DNA of 28,369 nucleotides from positions 1-28,369 of the forward strand of contig JADKJM010000010.1 in assembly GCA_016721005.1 (NCBI GenBank), given 5' to 3'. The notes under the pieces were generated by a model. It had not been told where the DNA came from and did not search any database. It saw nothing but the letters and a program-made list of their open reading frames with translations. This DNA is from Flavobacteriales bacterium. Lineage in GTDB: Bacteria; Bacteroidota; Bacteroidia; Flavobacteriales_F; PHOS-HE28. Below, in pieces: positions 1-7,240 of the stretch. A program made the translations under genes and the position numbers. The number at the start of each line of letters is the position of its first letter. Positions within the stretch are counted from its first letter, which is position 1.

Positions 1-250
1 GAGAATGAAGCCGTTCAAGGATGGCGCCTTCAAATTGGCCATCGAGAAACAGGTGCCGGTGGTACCCGTGACGTTCCCACCACTGGCGGCTCTTCGGTGA
101 ACCATTGGAATCGTGTCGCGTGCCCGTCCGGGGTAGCGCGTGTAGGTGATCCATGCACCCATCCTGACCAAGGGGCTGACAGAGGCCGATCAGATAGCTT
201 TGCGCAAGCAGGTCTACGCGGTGATCGAAGGTCCCTTGCTTGAAGCCTGA
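1..250 (+). CDS. C-terminal part of PlsC-like 1-acyl-glycerol-3-phosphate acyltransferase, frame-broken
   Basis: The first codons (from base 2) read RMKPFKDGAFKLAIEKQ followed by VPVVPVTF, the pattern of the PlsC/LPLAT acyltransferase family after its substrate-binding region (lysophosphatidate to phosphatidate at the inner membrane). The original frame stops at about 102, but the neighbouring frame continues as HWRLFGEPLES, and from 146 the first frame resumes as VIHAPILTKGLTEADQ and ends at the tga at 248-250. At least two or three small indels are needed to join these pieces. The 5' end of the gene lies outside the window. It ends 15 bases before gatC and is probably co-transcribed with it. 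Whether the breaks are real or sequence errors cannot be told here, but nearby gatC shows the same damage, which favours errors. Confidence 0.7.
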
Positions 251-265
251 ACACGAGAACGGAAC

Positions 266-560
266 ATGAAGATCGACGACGCAACCCTCGACCGCATTGC
301 GGAACTGGCCCGGCTGGATTACAGCGACCCGGCTGCGCGCAAGGCGATCCTCAACTTCATGGAACGGGTCCTCGGTTTCGTGGAGAAGCTGAATGAAGGG
401 GATACCACCGGCGTGGAACCCTTGACTTCATGACCGAGGGCGAGAATAACCTGCGTGAGGATGTGCTCGCGATCGCATCACCAAAGCAGGACGCCTGAAG
501 AACGCGCCGGTGAAGGACAGCGACTACTTCAAGGTCCCCCGGGTGGTGGACAAGGGCTGA
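266..560 (+). CDS. gatC: Asp/Glu-tRNA amidotransferase subunit C (GatC), two frameshifts
   Basis: Starts MKIDDATLDRIAELARLDY, typical of GatC, the small subunit of the GatCAB complex that converts Glu-tRNA(Gln) or Asp-tRNA(Asn) to Gln- or Asn-tRNA. The frame breaks after GVEPL near 421-430; the next frame reads MTEGENNLREDVL; a second break near 467-472 leads to DRITKAGRLKNAPVKDSDYF and KVPRVVDKG, the normal GatC C-terminus with the conserved APxxDxxYFxVPxV pattern. Both shifts fit one missing base each, giving a restored length of about 98 residues, normal for the family. The gene should be essential where no GlnRS/AsnRS alternative exists, so sequencing or assembly errors are the likeliest cause. 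Confidence 0.85.
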
Positions 561-671
561 GGCGGGTTCCAGTTCAGCGGTTCGAAGGGATGGTCCGATC
601 CGCCATGCATGGATCAGCGGTTTTCGCATCTTGCGCCGCGCCGGTCAGCATGTCCGCCGAACGATCCCACC

Positions 672-1548
672 ATGAGGACCCTGATCTACCCGGTACCCGG
701 TCCTTATTCTTTCAGTCCTTGTTCTGTATCCAGTTCGGCACCGTCCCATGTACCGCCCATCTCTGCCCGAAGGTGTCCGATTGCGCGACGCACCGCTGGC
801 GCTCTTCCGACTGCGCGTCTTCTGACCACTGGTCCTGCCGTGGGGATCACCTTCATTTGGAAGGTCGTTCCGGCGTTTCGCACTTGTTCAGTGCCTATCG
901 GGTATGGCGCGTCCCGGTCCGGTTCTACGCGTTCGCGTTCTCATGGAAATTCCTCTTCTGTTATTTGGCGTGGGTGATCATGGATCTTGCGGGCATCCTG
1001 GAGTGGCCGGGAGCGCTGGTGGCCAATTTCTTCGATGGCGACCACCATCAATTCATAACCATGCTCTATAACCATGCCATTCATTATCGGCATTGCGCTG
1101 GTGGAGGAGACCACGTGGATGAAGTTCTGTGTGACCCGCTTACAAGCACGCTACACCGCATTCACTGCCTGCGTTCTTACCGGGCTGGCTTGGGGCTTTG
1201 GTACCTGCCCATGTTGTTGTTGGGGAAGGCGTCCCGGAGGGCTATCCGTGGTATGCGTCTTATGAGCACGACCGGACTTACCCTCTTGCTGGGTTGGACC
1301 TATAACAGGACCCACAGCGGCATCGTGCTGTCGATCATGCAGGTCGTCAGCAACATCGCCTTTTTCGTCCTGCCTGCCCTTCCGGCTTGGCACGATATGG
1401 ATCCGAGCTATGTGATCGGTTTCATCGTGGTGAGATAGGGGTGGTCATTTATCTGGTCCTGCGCTATGGACCAAGGATCTTGGCACAGAGCCGCGCCCGG
1501 TATGGAAGGTCCCACAACCGGTCCTTCGGGATCCATCGTTCAATGTGA
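672..1548 (+). pseudogene. CPBP-family (Abi/CAAX) intramembrane protease, multiply frameshifted
   Basis: Pieces of a CPBP-type multi-pass membrane protein are spread over all three frames: TTGPAVGITFI (about 830), then EGRSGVSHLFSAYRVWRVPV and RFYAFAFSWKFLFCYLAW (870-980), then MPFIIGIALVEETTWMKF and CVTRLQARY (1074-1150), then GLAWGF/WYLPMLLLG (1185-1225) and LTLLLGWTYNRTHSGIVL and PALPAWHDMDPSYVIGF to about 1430. A last piece, VVIYLVLRYGPRILAQ, ends at a tga at 1546-1548. The order matches CPBP proteins (EExxxR motif 1, then the WxLP motif 2). At least five frame changes are needed. In motif 1 the usual Arg is Met (EETTWM) and in motif 2 the usual His is Tyr (WYLP). It could be a true pseudogene or an error-rich stretch of a divergent paralogue. 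The start at 672 is the first plausible ATG and is uncertain. Confidence 0.6.
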
Positions 1549-1608
1549 GCGGGACGACCGGTCGGTCCACGGACCTGGGTTCTGATAACTTAGAAGGGCT
1601 CTGTATCC

Positions 1609-1639
1609 TTTCAAGGCTGTGGAGGGCACGGTTACCTTG
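1609..1639 (+). promoter_or_regulatory. Bacteroidota-type promoter candidate for kbl
   Basis: TTTC at 1609-1612 and TACCTTG at 1633-1639 are separated by 20 bases, resembling the Bacteroidota -33 TTTG / -7 TAnnTTTG pair with one T missing in the -7 box. The kbl start codon lies 20 bases downstream. The missing T is in a short homopolymer, so it may be another single-base error. Confidence 0.45.
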
Positions 1640-1659
1640 CCGACCATTTCCAGCACCAC

Positions 1660-2847
1660 ATGTACGGCAAGATCACAGCACCTTACCAAGAACTCCAGTC
1701 CATTGAAGAGGCCGGACTTTACAAGCGAGAACGCATCATCACCAGCGAACAAGCGGCGGAGATCACTGTGAATGGCCGTTCAGTCCTGAACTTCTGCGCC
1801 AACAACTACCTCGGCCTCAGTTCGCATCCGGATGTGGTAGCAGCGGCGCACGCTACGCTCGACAGCCATGGCTATGGGATGAGCAGCGTCCGCTTCATCT
1901 GCGGTACGCAGGATATCCACAAAGAGCTGGAGGAGAAATTGGCCGCGTTCCACGGAACGGAGGACACGATCCTCTATGCCGCATGCTTTGATGCGAACGG
2001 TGGCGTGTTCGAGCCTTTGCTGGGTGAAGAGGATGCGATCATCAGTGATTCGCTCAACCACGCCAGCATCATCGATGGGGTGCGCTTGTGCAAAGCCATG
2101 CGCTATCGCTACGCGAACAACGACATGGCCGATCTGGAGGTACAGTTGAACATGGCCCGGGCGGATGGTGCAAGGCACATCATCATCGTTACCGACGGCG
2201 TCTTCAGCATGGATGGCATCGTGGCCGACCTGAAGGGCGTTTGTGACCTCGCTGACAAGTACGAAGCGATGGTGATGGTGGACGAATGCCACGCCGCAGG
2301 CTTCATCGGCAAGACAGGACGTGGTAGCGTGGAACATTGTGATGTGGTGGGCCGCGTGGACATCATTACCGGAACCCTTGGCAAGGCGCTCGGCGGTGCC
2401 ATGGGCGGTTACACCACTGGTCGCAAGGAGATCATCGATATGCTTCGACAGCGGAGTCGACCATACCTCTTCAGCAATTCGTTGGCGCCGTCCATTGTGG
2501 GTGCTTCCATCAAAGTGATCGAACTGTTGACGGCGAGCACCGAATTACGCGACCGACTGGAGAAGAACGTCGATCGCTTCCGCACCGGGATCGAAGGACT
2601 GGGATTCAAGACCCGCGGCGCCGATTCCGCCATCGTACCGGTGATGCTCGGCGATGCCAAACTGAGCCAGACCATGGCGGATGAACTCTTGAAGGAGGGC
2701 ATCTATGTGATCGGGTTCTTCTTCCCGGTGGTTCCCAAGGATACCGCCCGGATCCGGGTGCAACTGAGCGCGTCCCACACGGAAGCCCATATCGATCATG
2801 CGTTGGCCGCCTTCGGCAAGGTGGGCAAGGCCTTGGGAGTGATCTGA
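1660..2847 (+). CDS. kbl: Glycine C-acetyltransferase (2-amino-3-ketobutyrate CoA ligase)
   Basis: A PLP-dependent alpha-oxoamine synthase of 395 residues, the usual length for KBL, which cleaves 2-amino-3-ketobutyrate with CoA to glycine and acetyl-CoA in threonine degradation. The N-terminus RERIITSEQAAEITVNGR and LNFCANNYLGLSSHP are KBL hallmarks. The substrate/cofactor region SLNHASIIDG has His at 134, VDECHAAGFIG has the PLP-pyridine Asp at 208, and TGTLGKALGGAMGG has the Schiff-base Lys at 242. No threonine dehydrogenase gene is in the window, so the partner must be elsewhere. Related enzymes (BioF, serine palmitoyltransferase) are the alternative, but the CANNYLGL and DECHAAG stretches fit KBL best. 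The ATG at 1660 matches the usual MYGK start in this phylum. Confidence 0.95.
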   Translation: MYGKITAPYQELQSIEEAGLYKRERIITSEQAAEITVNGRSVLNFCANNYLGLSSHPDVVAAAHATLDSHGYGMSSVRFICGTQDIHKELEEKLAAFHGTEDTILYAACFDANGGVFEPLLGEEDAIISDSLNHASIIDGVRLCKAMRYRYANNDMADLEVQLNMARADGARHIIIVTDGVFSMDGIVADLKGVCDLADKYEAMVMVDECHAAGFIGKTGRGSVEHCDVVGRVDIITGTLGKALGGAMGGYTTGRKEIIDMLRQRSRPYLFSNSLAPSIVGASIKVIELLTASTELRDRLEKNVDRFRTGIEGLGFKTRGADSAIVPVMLGDAKLSQTMADELLKEGIYVIGFFFPVVPKDTARIRVQLSASHTEAHIDHALAAFGKVGKALGVI

Positions 2848-2904
2848 GCAGAAGGTCCGGCCCCACCGATCCCTTGCGGGAAAGAAAAAGAGGATGAACG
2901 TGCC

Positions 2905-2937
2905 TTTGTTCATTTCCACGGAAAGCCGCTATATTCG
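2905..2937 (+). promoter_or_regulatory. Bacteroidota-type promoter candidate for rplM-rpsI
   Basis: TTTG at 2905-2908, 21 bases, then TATATTCG at 2930-2937 (consensus TAnnTTTG with one mismatch). It sits 42 bases before the rplM start and is the only good match in the kbl-rplM gap of 132 bases. It would drive the ribosomal protein cluster. Confidence 0.55.
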
Positions 2938-2979
2938 CAGCCCGTTTTCAGGGACCTATCCACTCATACACGCACGACC

Positions 2980-3435
2980 GTGGCATCCACTACCCACACC
3001 ACCAGCATGGCCAACGCGGCCACCGTTCAGCCCGAATGGTTGCTGGTAGACGCTGAGAATGAAGTACTTGGACGCCTTGCTAGCAAGGTGGCCATGCTCG
3101 TTCGCGGAAAGCACAAGCCCACCTTCACACCGCATGTGAACTGTGGCGATCACGTCATCATCATCAATGCCGACAAGGTCCGCCTGACCGGCAACAAGAT
3201 GAAGGACAAGGAGTACCAGCGGTACAGCCTCTATCCGGGTGGACAGACCCGCGAGCCCGCCCACAAGCTGATGGCGCGCAAGCCGGAAGCCATGGTGGAG
3301 ATCGCGGTTCGTGGCATGCTCCCCAAGAACACCTTGGGCCGTCGCCTCTTCAACAACCTGCATGTGGTGGCCGGTGCCACGCACGAGCATGAAGCACAGA
3401 AGCCGCGTTCATTCGACCTGAATACGATCAAGTAA
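2980..3435 (+). CDS. rplM: 50S ribosomal protein L13
   Basis: 151 residues with the L13 signatures EWLLVDAENEVLGRLASKVA, KHKPTFTPHVNCGDHVIIIN, YSLYPGG, and AVRGMLPKNTLGRRLFNNLH. L13 is an early-assembling protein of the large subunit. The start taken is GTG at 2980, because Bacteroidota L13 proteins usually carry about 18 residues before the conserved EW; an ATG at 3007 would give a shorter protein beginning MANAATV and cannot be excluded. It is followed after a single base by rpsI, the usual rplM-rpsI pair. Confidence 0.95.
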   Translation: MASTTHTTSMANAATVQPEWLLVDAENEVLGRLASKVAMLVRGKHKPTFTPHVNCGDHVIIINADKVRLTGNKMKDKEYQRYSLYPGGQTREPAHKLMARKPEAMVEIAVRGMLPKNTLGRRLFNNLHVVAGATHEHEAQKPRSFDLNTIK

Positions 3436-3436
3436 G

Positions 3437-3823
3437 ATGGCAACCACCAACAGCCTAGGACGCCGCAAGACAGCCGTGGCGCGCGTGAACCTCACGGAAG
3501 GCAAAGGCATCATCACGGTCAACGGCCGTGACAGCAAGGAATACTTCCCCATTATGCTGCAACAATTCAAGTTGGAGCAGGCGTTCAAGCTTACCGACAC
3601 CGTTGGCAAGTACGACGTGATTGCGACCGTGGATGGAGGCGGCATCACCGGCCATGTGGATACCTTGCGTCTGGGTATCGCCCGCGCATTGGTGAAGATC
3701 GATGCCGAGCACAAACCGAAACTCAAGGCGGAGGAACTGATGACCCGTGACCCACGCGCCGTGGAACGGAAGAAGTTCGGACGCAAGAAGGCGCGTAAGC
3801 GCTTCCAGTTCAGCAAGCGTTAA
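3437..3823 (+). CDS. rpsI: 30S ribosomal protein S9
   Basis: 128 residues, normal length. Shows LGRRKTAVARV at the N-terminus, GGGITGHVDTLRLGIARAL in the middle, and the basic tail RKKFGRKKARKRFQFSKR whose terminal Arg reaches the P-site tRNA. Starts one base after the rplM stop, so the two are translated together. Confidence 0.97.
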   Translation: MATTNSLGRRKTAVARVNLTEGKGIITVNGRDSKEYFPIMLQQFKLEQAFKLTDTVGKYDVIATVDGGGITGHVDTLRLGIARALVKIDAEHKPKLKAEELMTRDPRAVERKKFGRKKARKRFQFSKR

Positions 3824-3862
3824 GGTCCCAACGCTTGTTCAGGATCCAATCCCTGGCGGACT

Positions 3863-3901
3863 GTACGTGTACTTCTCGGCTCCGCTCGAAGTGACACGTA
3901 C
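3863..3901 (+). repeat. Inverted repeat/hairpin in the rpsB leader
   Basis: GTACGTGT (3863-3870) pairs with ACACGTAC (3894-3901), and CTTC (3872-3875) pairs with GAAG (3888-3891), separated by small bulges and a 12-base loop. It lies in the 131-base rpsI-rpsB gap, 53 bases before rpsB. It may be an rpsB autoregulatory leader, a terminator after rpsI without a T-tract, or a mobile intergenic palindrome; the loop and arms (CTTC-TCGGCTCCGCTC-GAAG) resemble intergenic palindromes often seen in Flavobacteriales. Confidence 0.5.
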
Positions 3902-3954
3902 GCTACCACCGGGATGCCTGTACCAACGGGAACAAGGAAAGTGAATTGAACATC

Positions 3955-4758
3955 ATGGCACGTCTCGAATTCCAACAACTACTCGACGCGGGTGTACACT
4001 TCGGCCATTTGCGCCGGAAGTGGAATCCCAACATGGCCCCTTACATCTTCGGCGAGAAGAAGGGGATCCACATCATCGATCTGAACAAGACCAGCGCGAA
4101 GCTTGAGGAGGCCGCCGCAGCGATGAAGAACATCGCGAAGAGCGGTAAGAAGGTCCTCTTCGTGGCTACCAAGAAGCAGGCGAAGGACATCGTGACCGAG
4201 AAGGTGAAGACCACGGGCATGCCTTACGTCACCGAGCGTTGGAGCGGTGGTATGCTCACCAACTTCGGCACCATCCGTCGCACCATCAAGAAGATGGCGA
4301 CCATCGACCGGATGAAGATCGACGGCACGTTCAACAACATGAGCAAGCGGGAGCGTTTGCAAGTGAGCCGCCAGCGGGAGAAGATGGAGAAGAACCTCGG
4401 TTCCATCGCCGACCTCACCCGTCTGCCCAGCGCGTTGTTCATCGTGGATATCGTGAAGGAGCACATCGCCGTGGCCGAGGCCCGCAAGCTCAACATCCCC
4501 ACGTTCGCCATGGTGGATACCAACAGCGATCCCACCTTGGTGGACTTCGCCATCCCCGCCAACGACGACGCGACCAAGAGCATCGAGTTGATCGTGGATA
4601 CCATGATCGCTGCGATCAACGAAGGTCTGGAGGAGCGCAAGAACGACAAGACCGCTGTGGACGAGGGAAGCGAGGAGGAAGGTGCGGAGGCTGTTGTTGC
4701 CGAAGCCGCCACCACCGAGGCCGCTGCCGAGACCGGCTCCTCCGAGGAGAAGGCTTGA
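3955..4758 (+). CDS. rpsB: 30S ribosomal protein S2
   Basis: 267 residues from the ATG at 3955 (a TTG nine bases earlier is in frame but unlikely). S2 signatures: LLDAGVHFGHLRRKWNPNM, YIFGEKKGIHIIDLNKT, VLFVATKKQAKD, WSGGMLTNFGTIRRTI, LPSALFIVDI, and IPTFAMVDTNSDPTLVDFAI. The last 35 or so residues form an Ala/Glu-rich acidic tail (EGSEEEGAEAVVAEAATTE), which is common in Bacteroidota S2 and is probably disordered. Followed by tsf in the classical rpsB-tsf order. Confidence 0.97.
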   Translation: MARLEFQQLLDAGVHFGHLRRKWNPNMAPYIFGEKKGIHIIDLNKTSAKLEEAAAAMKNIAKSGKKVLFVATKKQAKDIVTEKVKTTGMPYVTERWSGGMLTNFGTIRRTIKKMATIDRMKIDGTFNNMSKRERLQVSRQREKMEKNLGSIADLTRLPSALFIVDIVKEHIAVAEARKLNIPTFAMVDTNSDPTLVDFAIPANDDATKSIELIVDTMIAAINEGLEERKNDKTAVDEGSEEEGAEAVVAEAATTEAAAETGSSEEKA

Positions 4759-4776
4759 TCGAATTTGTAATTGACA

Positions 4777-4813
4777 GGCGGGATCCCGGGTCAAGCCCGG
4801 GATAACGCCCGCC
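4777..4813 (+). repeat. Strong palindrome between rpsB and tsf, shared with the frr 3' region
   Basis: A perfect 8-bp stem ATCCCGGG (4783-4790) / CCCGGGAT (4796-4803) closes the loop TCAAG; an outer stem GGCGGG (4777-4782) / CCCGCC (4808-4813) extends it around a four-base bulge. The core CCGGGTCAAGCCCGG recurs, inverted, after frr (17347-17361). It could attenuate read-through from rpsB into tsf, or be one copy of an interspersed palindromic element. Confidence 0.65.
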
Positions 4814-4831
4814 CCGACCAAACCCAGAACT

Positions 4832-5671
4832 ATGACAACCATGGCCATTACCGCCACCGATGTGAACAAGCTGCGCCAGATCACCGGCGCGGGTATGATG
4901 GATTGCAAGCAAGCCCTCACCGAGGCGAATGGCGACTTCGATGCCGCCATCGACATCCTGCGGAAAAAGGGACAGAAGGTCGCAGCCAAGCGCGCCGATC
5001 GTGACGCCTCCGAAGGACAGGTCATCGGCCTGACCAGCGCCGACGGTAAGCGCGGCGTGCTCGTGTGCACTAACTGCGAGACCGACTTCGTGGCCAAGAA
5101 CGCGGACTTCGCGGCCATGGCCACCCGCATCGCCACCATCGCACTGGAGAAAGGCGCTGATAGTGTGGATGCGCTGAAGGCACTCGCCTACGACAGCAAC
5201 GGCCAGACGATCGCGGAGAAGCTGATCGAACAGACCGGCGTGATCGGCGAGAAGATCGAAGTGAGCGCCTGCAACCTCCTCGATGCGGAATACGTGTTCG
5301 CGTACAACCACCCTGGCAACAAGGTGGGCAGCCTCGTAGGGCTGAGCAAGGCCGGTTTCGAGCACGTGGCGAAGGATGTCGCCATGCAAGTGGCCGCGAT
5401 GGGTCCGATCGCGTTGAGCAAGGAGACCACGCCGCAGAACATCATCGACAAGGAGATCGAGATCGGCAAGGAACTCGCCATCCAAGAGGGCAAGGCGCCA
5501 GACATGGCCGAGAAGATCGCCATGGGCCGCCTGAACAAATTCTTCAAGGAGAGCACGTTGCTCGCCCAGGAATTCATCAAGGACAACAAGCTGAACGTGG
5601 AGCAGTACGTGAAGAGCGCGGACAAGGACCTTGTGGTCACCGGCTTCAAGCGGCACTCGCTGACGGTCTGA
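4832..5671 (+). CDS. tsf: Translation elongation factor Ts
   Basis: 279 residues from the ATG at 4832; a second ATG at 4841 (MAITATDVNKL) is an equally plausible start giving 276. The N-terminal UBA-like domain reads VNKLRQITGAGMMDCKQAL with the conserved TGAGMMDCK, followed by AIDILRKKGQKVAAKRADR. The EF-Tu-contacting TDFVAKN motif is present as CETDFVAKNADFAAMA. The C-terminal part holds HVAKDVAMQVAAMGP, the second dimerisation-domain signature, and NKFFKESTLLAQEFIKDNK. EF-Ts recycles EF-Tu-GDP. Complete, with a terminator right after it. Confidence 0.96.
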   Translation: MTTMAITATDVNKLRQITGAGMMDCKQALTEANGDFDAAIDILRKKGQKVAAKRADRDASEGQVIGLTSADGKRGVLVCTNCETDFVAKNADFAAMATRIATIALEKGADSVDALKALAYDSNGQTIAEKLIEQTGVIGEKIEVSACNLLDAEYVFAYNHPGNKVGSLVGLSKAGFEHVAKDVAMQVAAMGPIALSKETTPQNIIDKEIEIGKELAIQEGKAPDMAEKIAMGRLNKFFKESTLLAQEFIKDNKLNVEQYVKSADKDLVVTGFKRHSLTV

Positions 5672-5695
5672 TCCGCGACCATACTGAACGTGCGA

Positions 5696-5717
5696 GCGGC
5701 TCCCGGATGGGAGCCGT
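5696..5717 (+). terminator. Hairpin terminator after tsf
   Basis: CGGCTCCC (5697-5704), loop GGAT, GGGAGCCG (5709-5716): a perfect 8-bp stem 25 bases after the tsf stop, followed by a short T-containing stretch (TTCTGCGTT). It marks the end of the ribosomal-protein transcription unit. Confidence 0.7.
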
Positions 5718-5727
5718 TCTGCGTTCC

Positions 5728-6042
5728 GGCCGTGGGAGGAGGCCCTTTGCGGGAATGGTCGGGCGCTTTGCCTGTTTGCTGAACCGCTCCGGGAGATCGT
5801 CCGGCCCCTTTGCGAAAATGGTGAGACGCGGCGCTTGTTCGTTGAACAGCTTTGGGAGAATGTTCAGCCCCTCTGCGAGAATGCTGAGACCCTTTGGTTG
5901 TCTGCTCGACCGCGCTGGGAGAATGCTGAGGCGCGCTGCTTGATTGTTGAACCCCTCTGGGAGATCGCTCAGCCCCTCCGCCCATTTGTTCACTCCCTTC
6001 GCGTGTTCGTTCACGCGATTCGGGTGATCGCTAAGTGTTGCT
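5728..6042. repeat. 21-bp degenerate tandem array (about 15 units) with 63-bp higher-order pattern
   Basis: From 5749 to 6042 the sequence divides into 14 consecutive units of exactly 21 bp with no indels, plus a weaker unit at 5728-5748. Three unit classes are visible: B (GCGAGAATGCTGAGAC...; 5749, 5812, 5875), A (GCTTGTTTGTTGAAC...; 5770, 5833, 5896, 5938, 5980, 6001) and C (GGGAGAATGTTCAGCCCC...; 5791, 5854, 5917, 5959, 6022). The first nine units run B-A-C three times, a 63-bp higher-order repeat; the rest run A-C-A-A-C. Because 21 is divisible by 3 and stops are rare, long open frames occur on both strands. The minus-strand frame 6014-5646 gives 13 heptads of the form (L/F)(N/S)x(L/Q)(P/A)(E/K)(G/R). 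That frame overlaps the tsf end and the terminator, so I do not call it a gene with confidence. The array is unlike CRISPR (no constant repeat with unique spacers). Confidence 0.8.
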
Positions 6043-6784
6043 AGCGAGAACGTGAGAAGGGGATGCCGCTGACCTGAAGGAACTCCGGGCTGCTGGCGCC
6101 GAAGAGGCTCTTGACGTAGTTCTTGACGGCGAGTGCGACGTCGACGAGGCCGGTGGCCGGGTCGTAGAGTTCCTTGTCGCGGGCGATGCGGGCGTTGCTG
6201 AGGTCGGTGTAGGCTTTGACGACGGCGAGGTTGACGGCCACCATGGAGGTGTGAAGGGCAGTGAGGCCCGTGATCTTTAGGTCCGCTTCGTTGGGTGTGT
6301 ATCCGGCCTGTGCTGCGAGGAGTTGGATGAGCTTGTCGAAGTTCTCGATGCGGCTATCGAAGCTCATCTGCGAAGCGGAGTTGCTGGAGAAGCTCTCGTC
6401 CTCGGGCGTGGCGGGATCGTCCGGCACATCGGGGGCCTTGGGCTTGGCGCGGCTGCCGGTGAGTTTGCGGGCGATGGTGCGGACATCGGCGATGACCTCG
6501 GGAGGAACGGCTGAAGCCTGGACGGCGTTGATGATGCGCGTGACGAAGGCGGAGAAGGGATCGAAGATGGCTTCGCGGCTGTTGACGGCTGTGGTCCAAG
6601 CCGCGAGTGCAGTGTTGACATCTGCGAGCCGGGTGACGGCTGCGCCGTGCTTGGTGTTGAGGCCTGCGAGGGTGATGGCGGGGTTGGCCGGGTTGTAAGT
6701 GGGGCCGTAGCCGGTGGTGAAGGAGATGAGGTCCTGGAAGTTGGCGACGTTCTTGGCGTTGCCGGATTCATGGAAGGTTGCCAT
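6041..6784 (-). CDS. Conserved-looking hypothetical protein of 247 residues
   Basis: Starts MATFHESGNAKNVANFQDLI and ends FGASSPEFLQVSGIPFSRSR. No signal peptide, membrane segment or catalytic motif is visible. The protein is Ala/Thr/Asn-rich and probably mostly helical, with two similar-looking halves: a first segment around LAGLNTKHGAAVTRLADVN, and a second around LKITGLTALHTSMVAVNLAV, each followed by a polar helix ending in NSREAIFDP or ARIARDKELYDP. A Pro/Asp linker (KAPDVPDDPATPEDE) divides them. Proteins of this general look recur in Bacteroidota, but I know of no function. Its stop codon overlaps the last unit of the 21-bp array. It is transcribed towards tsf, convergently. Confidence 0.75.
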   Translation of the reverse strand: MATFHESGNAKNVANFQDLISFTTGYGPTYNPANPAITLAGLNTKHGAAVTRLADVNTALAAWTTAVNSREAIFDPFSAFVTRIINAVQASAVPPEVIADVRTIARKLTGSRAKPKAPDVPDDPATPEDESFSSNSASQMSFDSRIENFDKLIQLLAAQAGYTPNEADLKITGLTALHTSMVAVNLAVVKAYTDLSNARIARDKELYDPATGLVDVALAVKNYVKSLFGASSPEFLQVSGIPFSRSR

Positions 6785-7240
6785 GGCTGTTGGGTTTTGT
6801 GGTACAACAGCGGTGGCGTGGGGCTTAGTATTTCCTGGGATGGGGAACTGAGGAACGGTTAGGAATTGGGAGGGAACGGTGGGGGCAAGCTGTTGGCTAT
6901 TGGCCTTTGGCTCTTGGCTGGGCTGAACGGCAATGGGCTCTTGGCTGGCTTGTGTTCTGGGCGAATGGACATGAATGGACGGGAATGGACGGCGGAGCCG
7001 GAGTGGGGTTGTTCATAGGTGGTGGGCTGGGTGTTCATTACGACGGAAGTACCGGCGGTTCGGAACCACCGGAAGCGTTCGGACGTGTATATGGTCGGAT
7101 CCAAAAACGAAGCCCTGATGCACCGAAATCGGGTAGGAATTGCTCTTTGGAGATGTCGGTTTGCGCCGACAATAGTTATGAACCGGAGGTGGTAAAGGAG
7201 GAAACGCACGCATAGCTTTTCCGAACCAAACCCGACCACC
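6785..7240. other. Intergenic region between divergent genes, with short repeats
   Basis: 456 bases without a supported gene. From 6893 to 6951 there are imperfect copies of TTGGCTaTTGGC / CTCTTGGCTGG; at 6963-6992 three 10-bp direct repeats begin with GAATGGAC. A small dyad GTCGG-TTTGCG-CCGAC lies at 7155-7170. A purine stretch AAAGGAGGAAA at 7195-7205 looks like a Shine-Dalgarno sequence but has no start codon at the right distance. It should contain the promoters for the hypothetical gene (minus) and the secreted-protein operon (plus), but no convincing consensus promoter was seen. Confidence 0.55.

Noticed and set aside
455..1438. 327-residue open frame
   Set aside because: It mixes out-of-frame gatC sequence with only parts of the CPBP protein; other parts lie in the other two frames, so the frame is not one gene.
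3979..5139. 386-residue minus-strand open frame
   Set aside because: Antisense to rpsB and tsf, His/Leu/Val-rich shadow of highly biased codons, no recognisable domain.
4616..5656. 346-residue minus-strand open frame
   Set aside because: Antisense to tsf; composition is a codon-bias shadow.
5707..5943. Plus-strand heptad-repeat open frame
   Set aside because: Open only because 21-bp units lack stops; it begins inside the tsf terminator hairpin and is Arg/Gly/Phe-rich with no start signal.
5728..6042. CRISPR array
   Set aside because: All units are 21 bp with graded divergence; there is no constant repeat alternating with unique spacers and no cas gene nearby.
7195..7205. AAAGGAGGAAA as a ribosome binding site
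   Set aside because: The nearest supported start (7241) is too far away, no start codon lies 5-10 bases downstream, and Bacteroidota rarely use Shine-Dalgarno sites.
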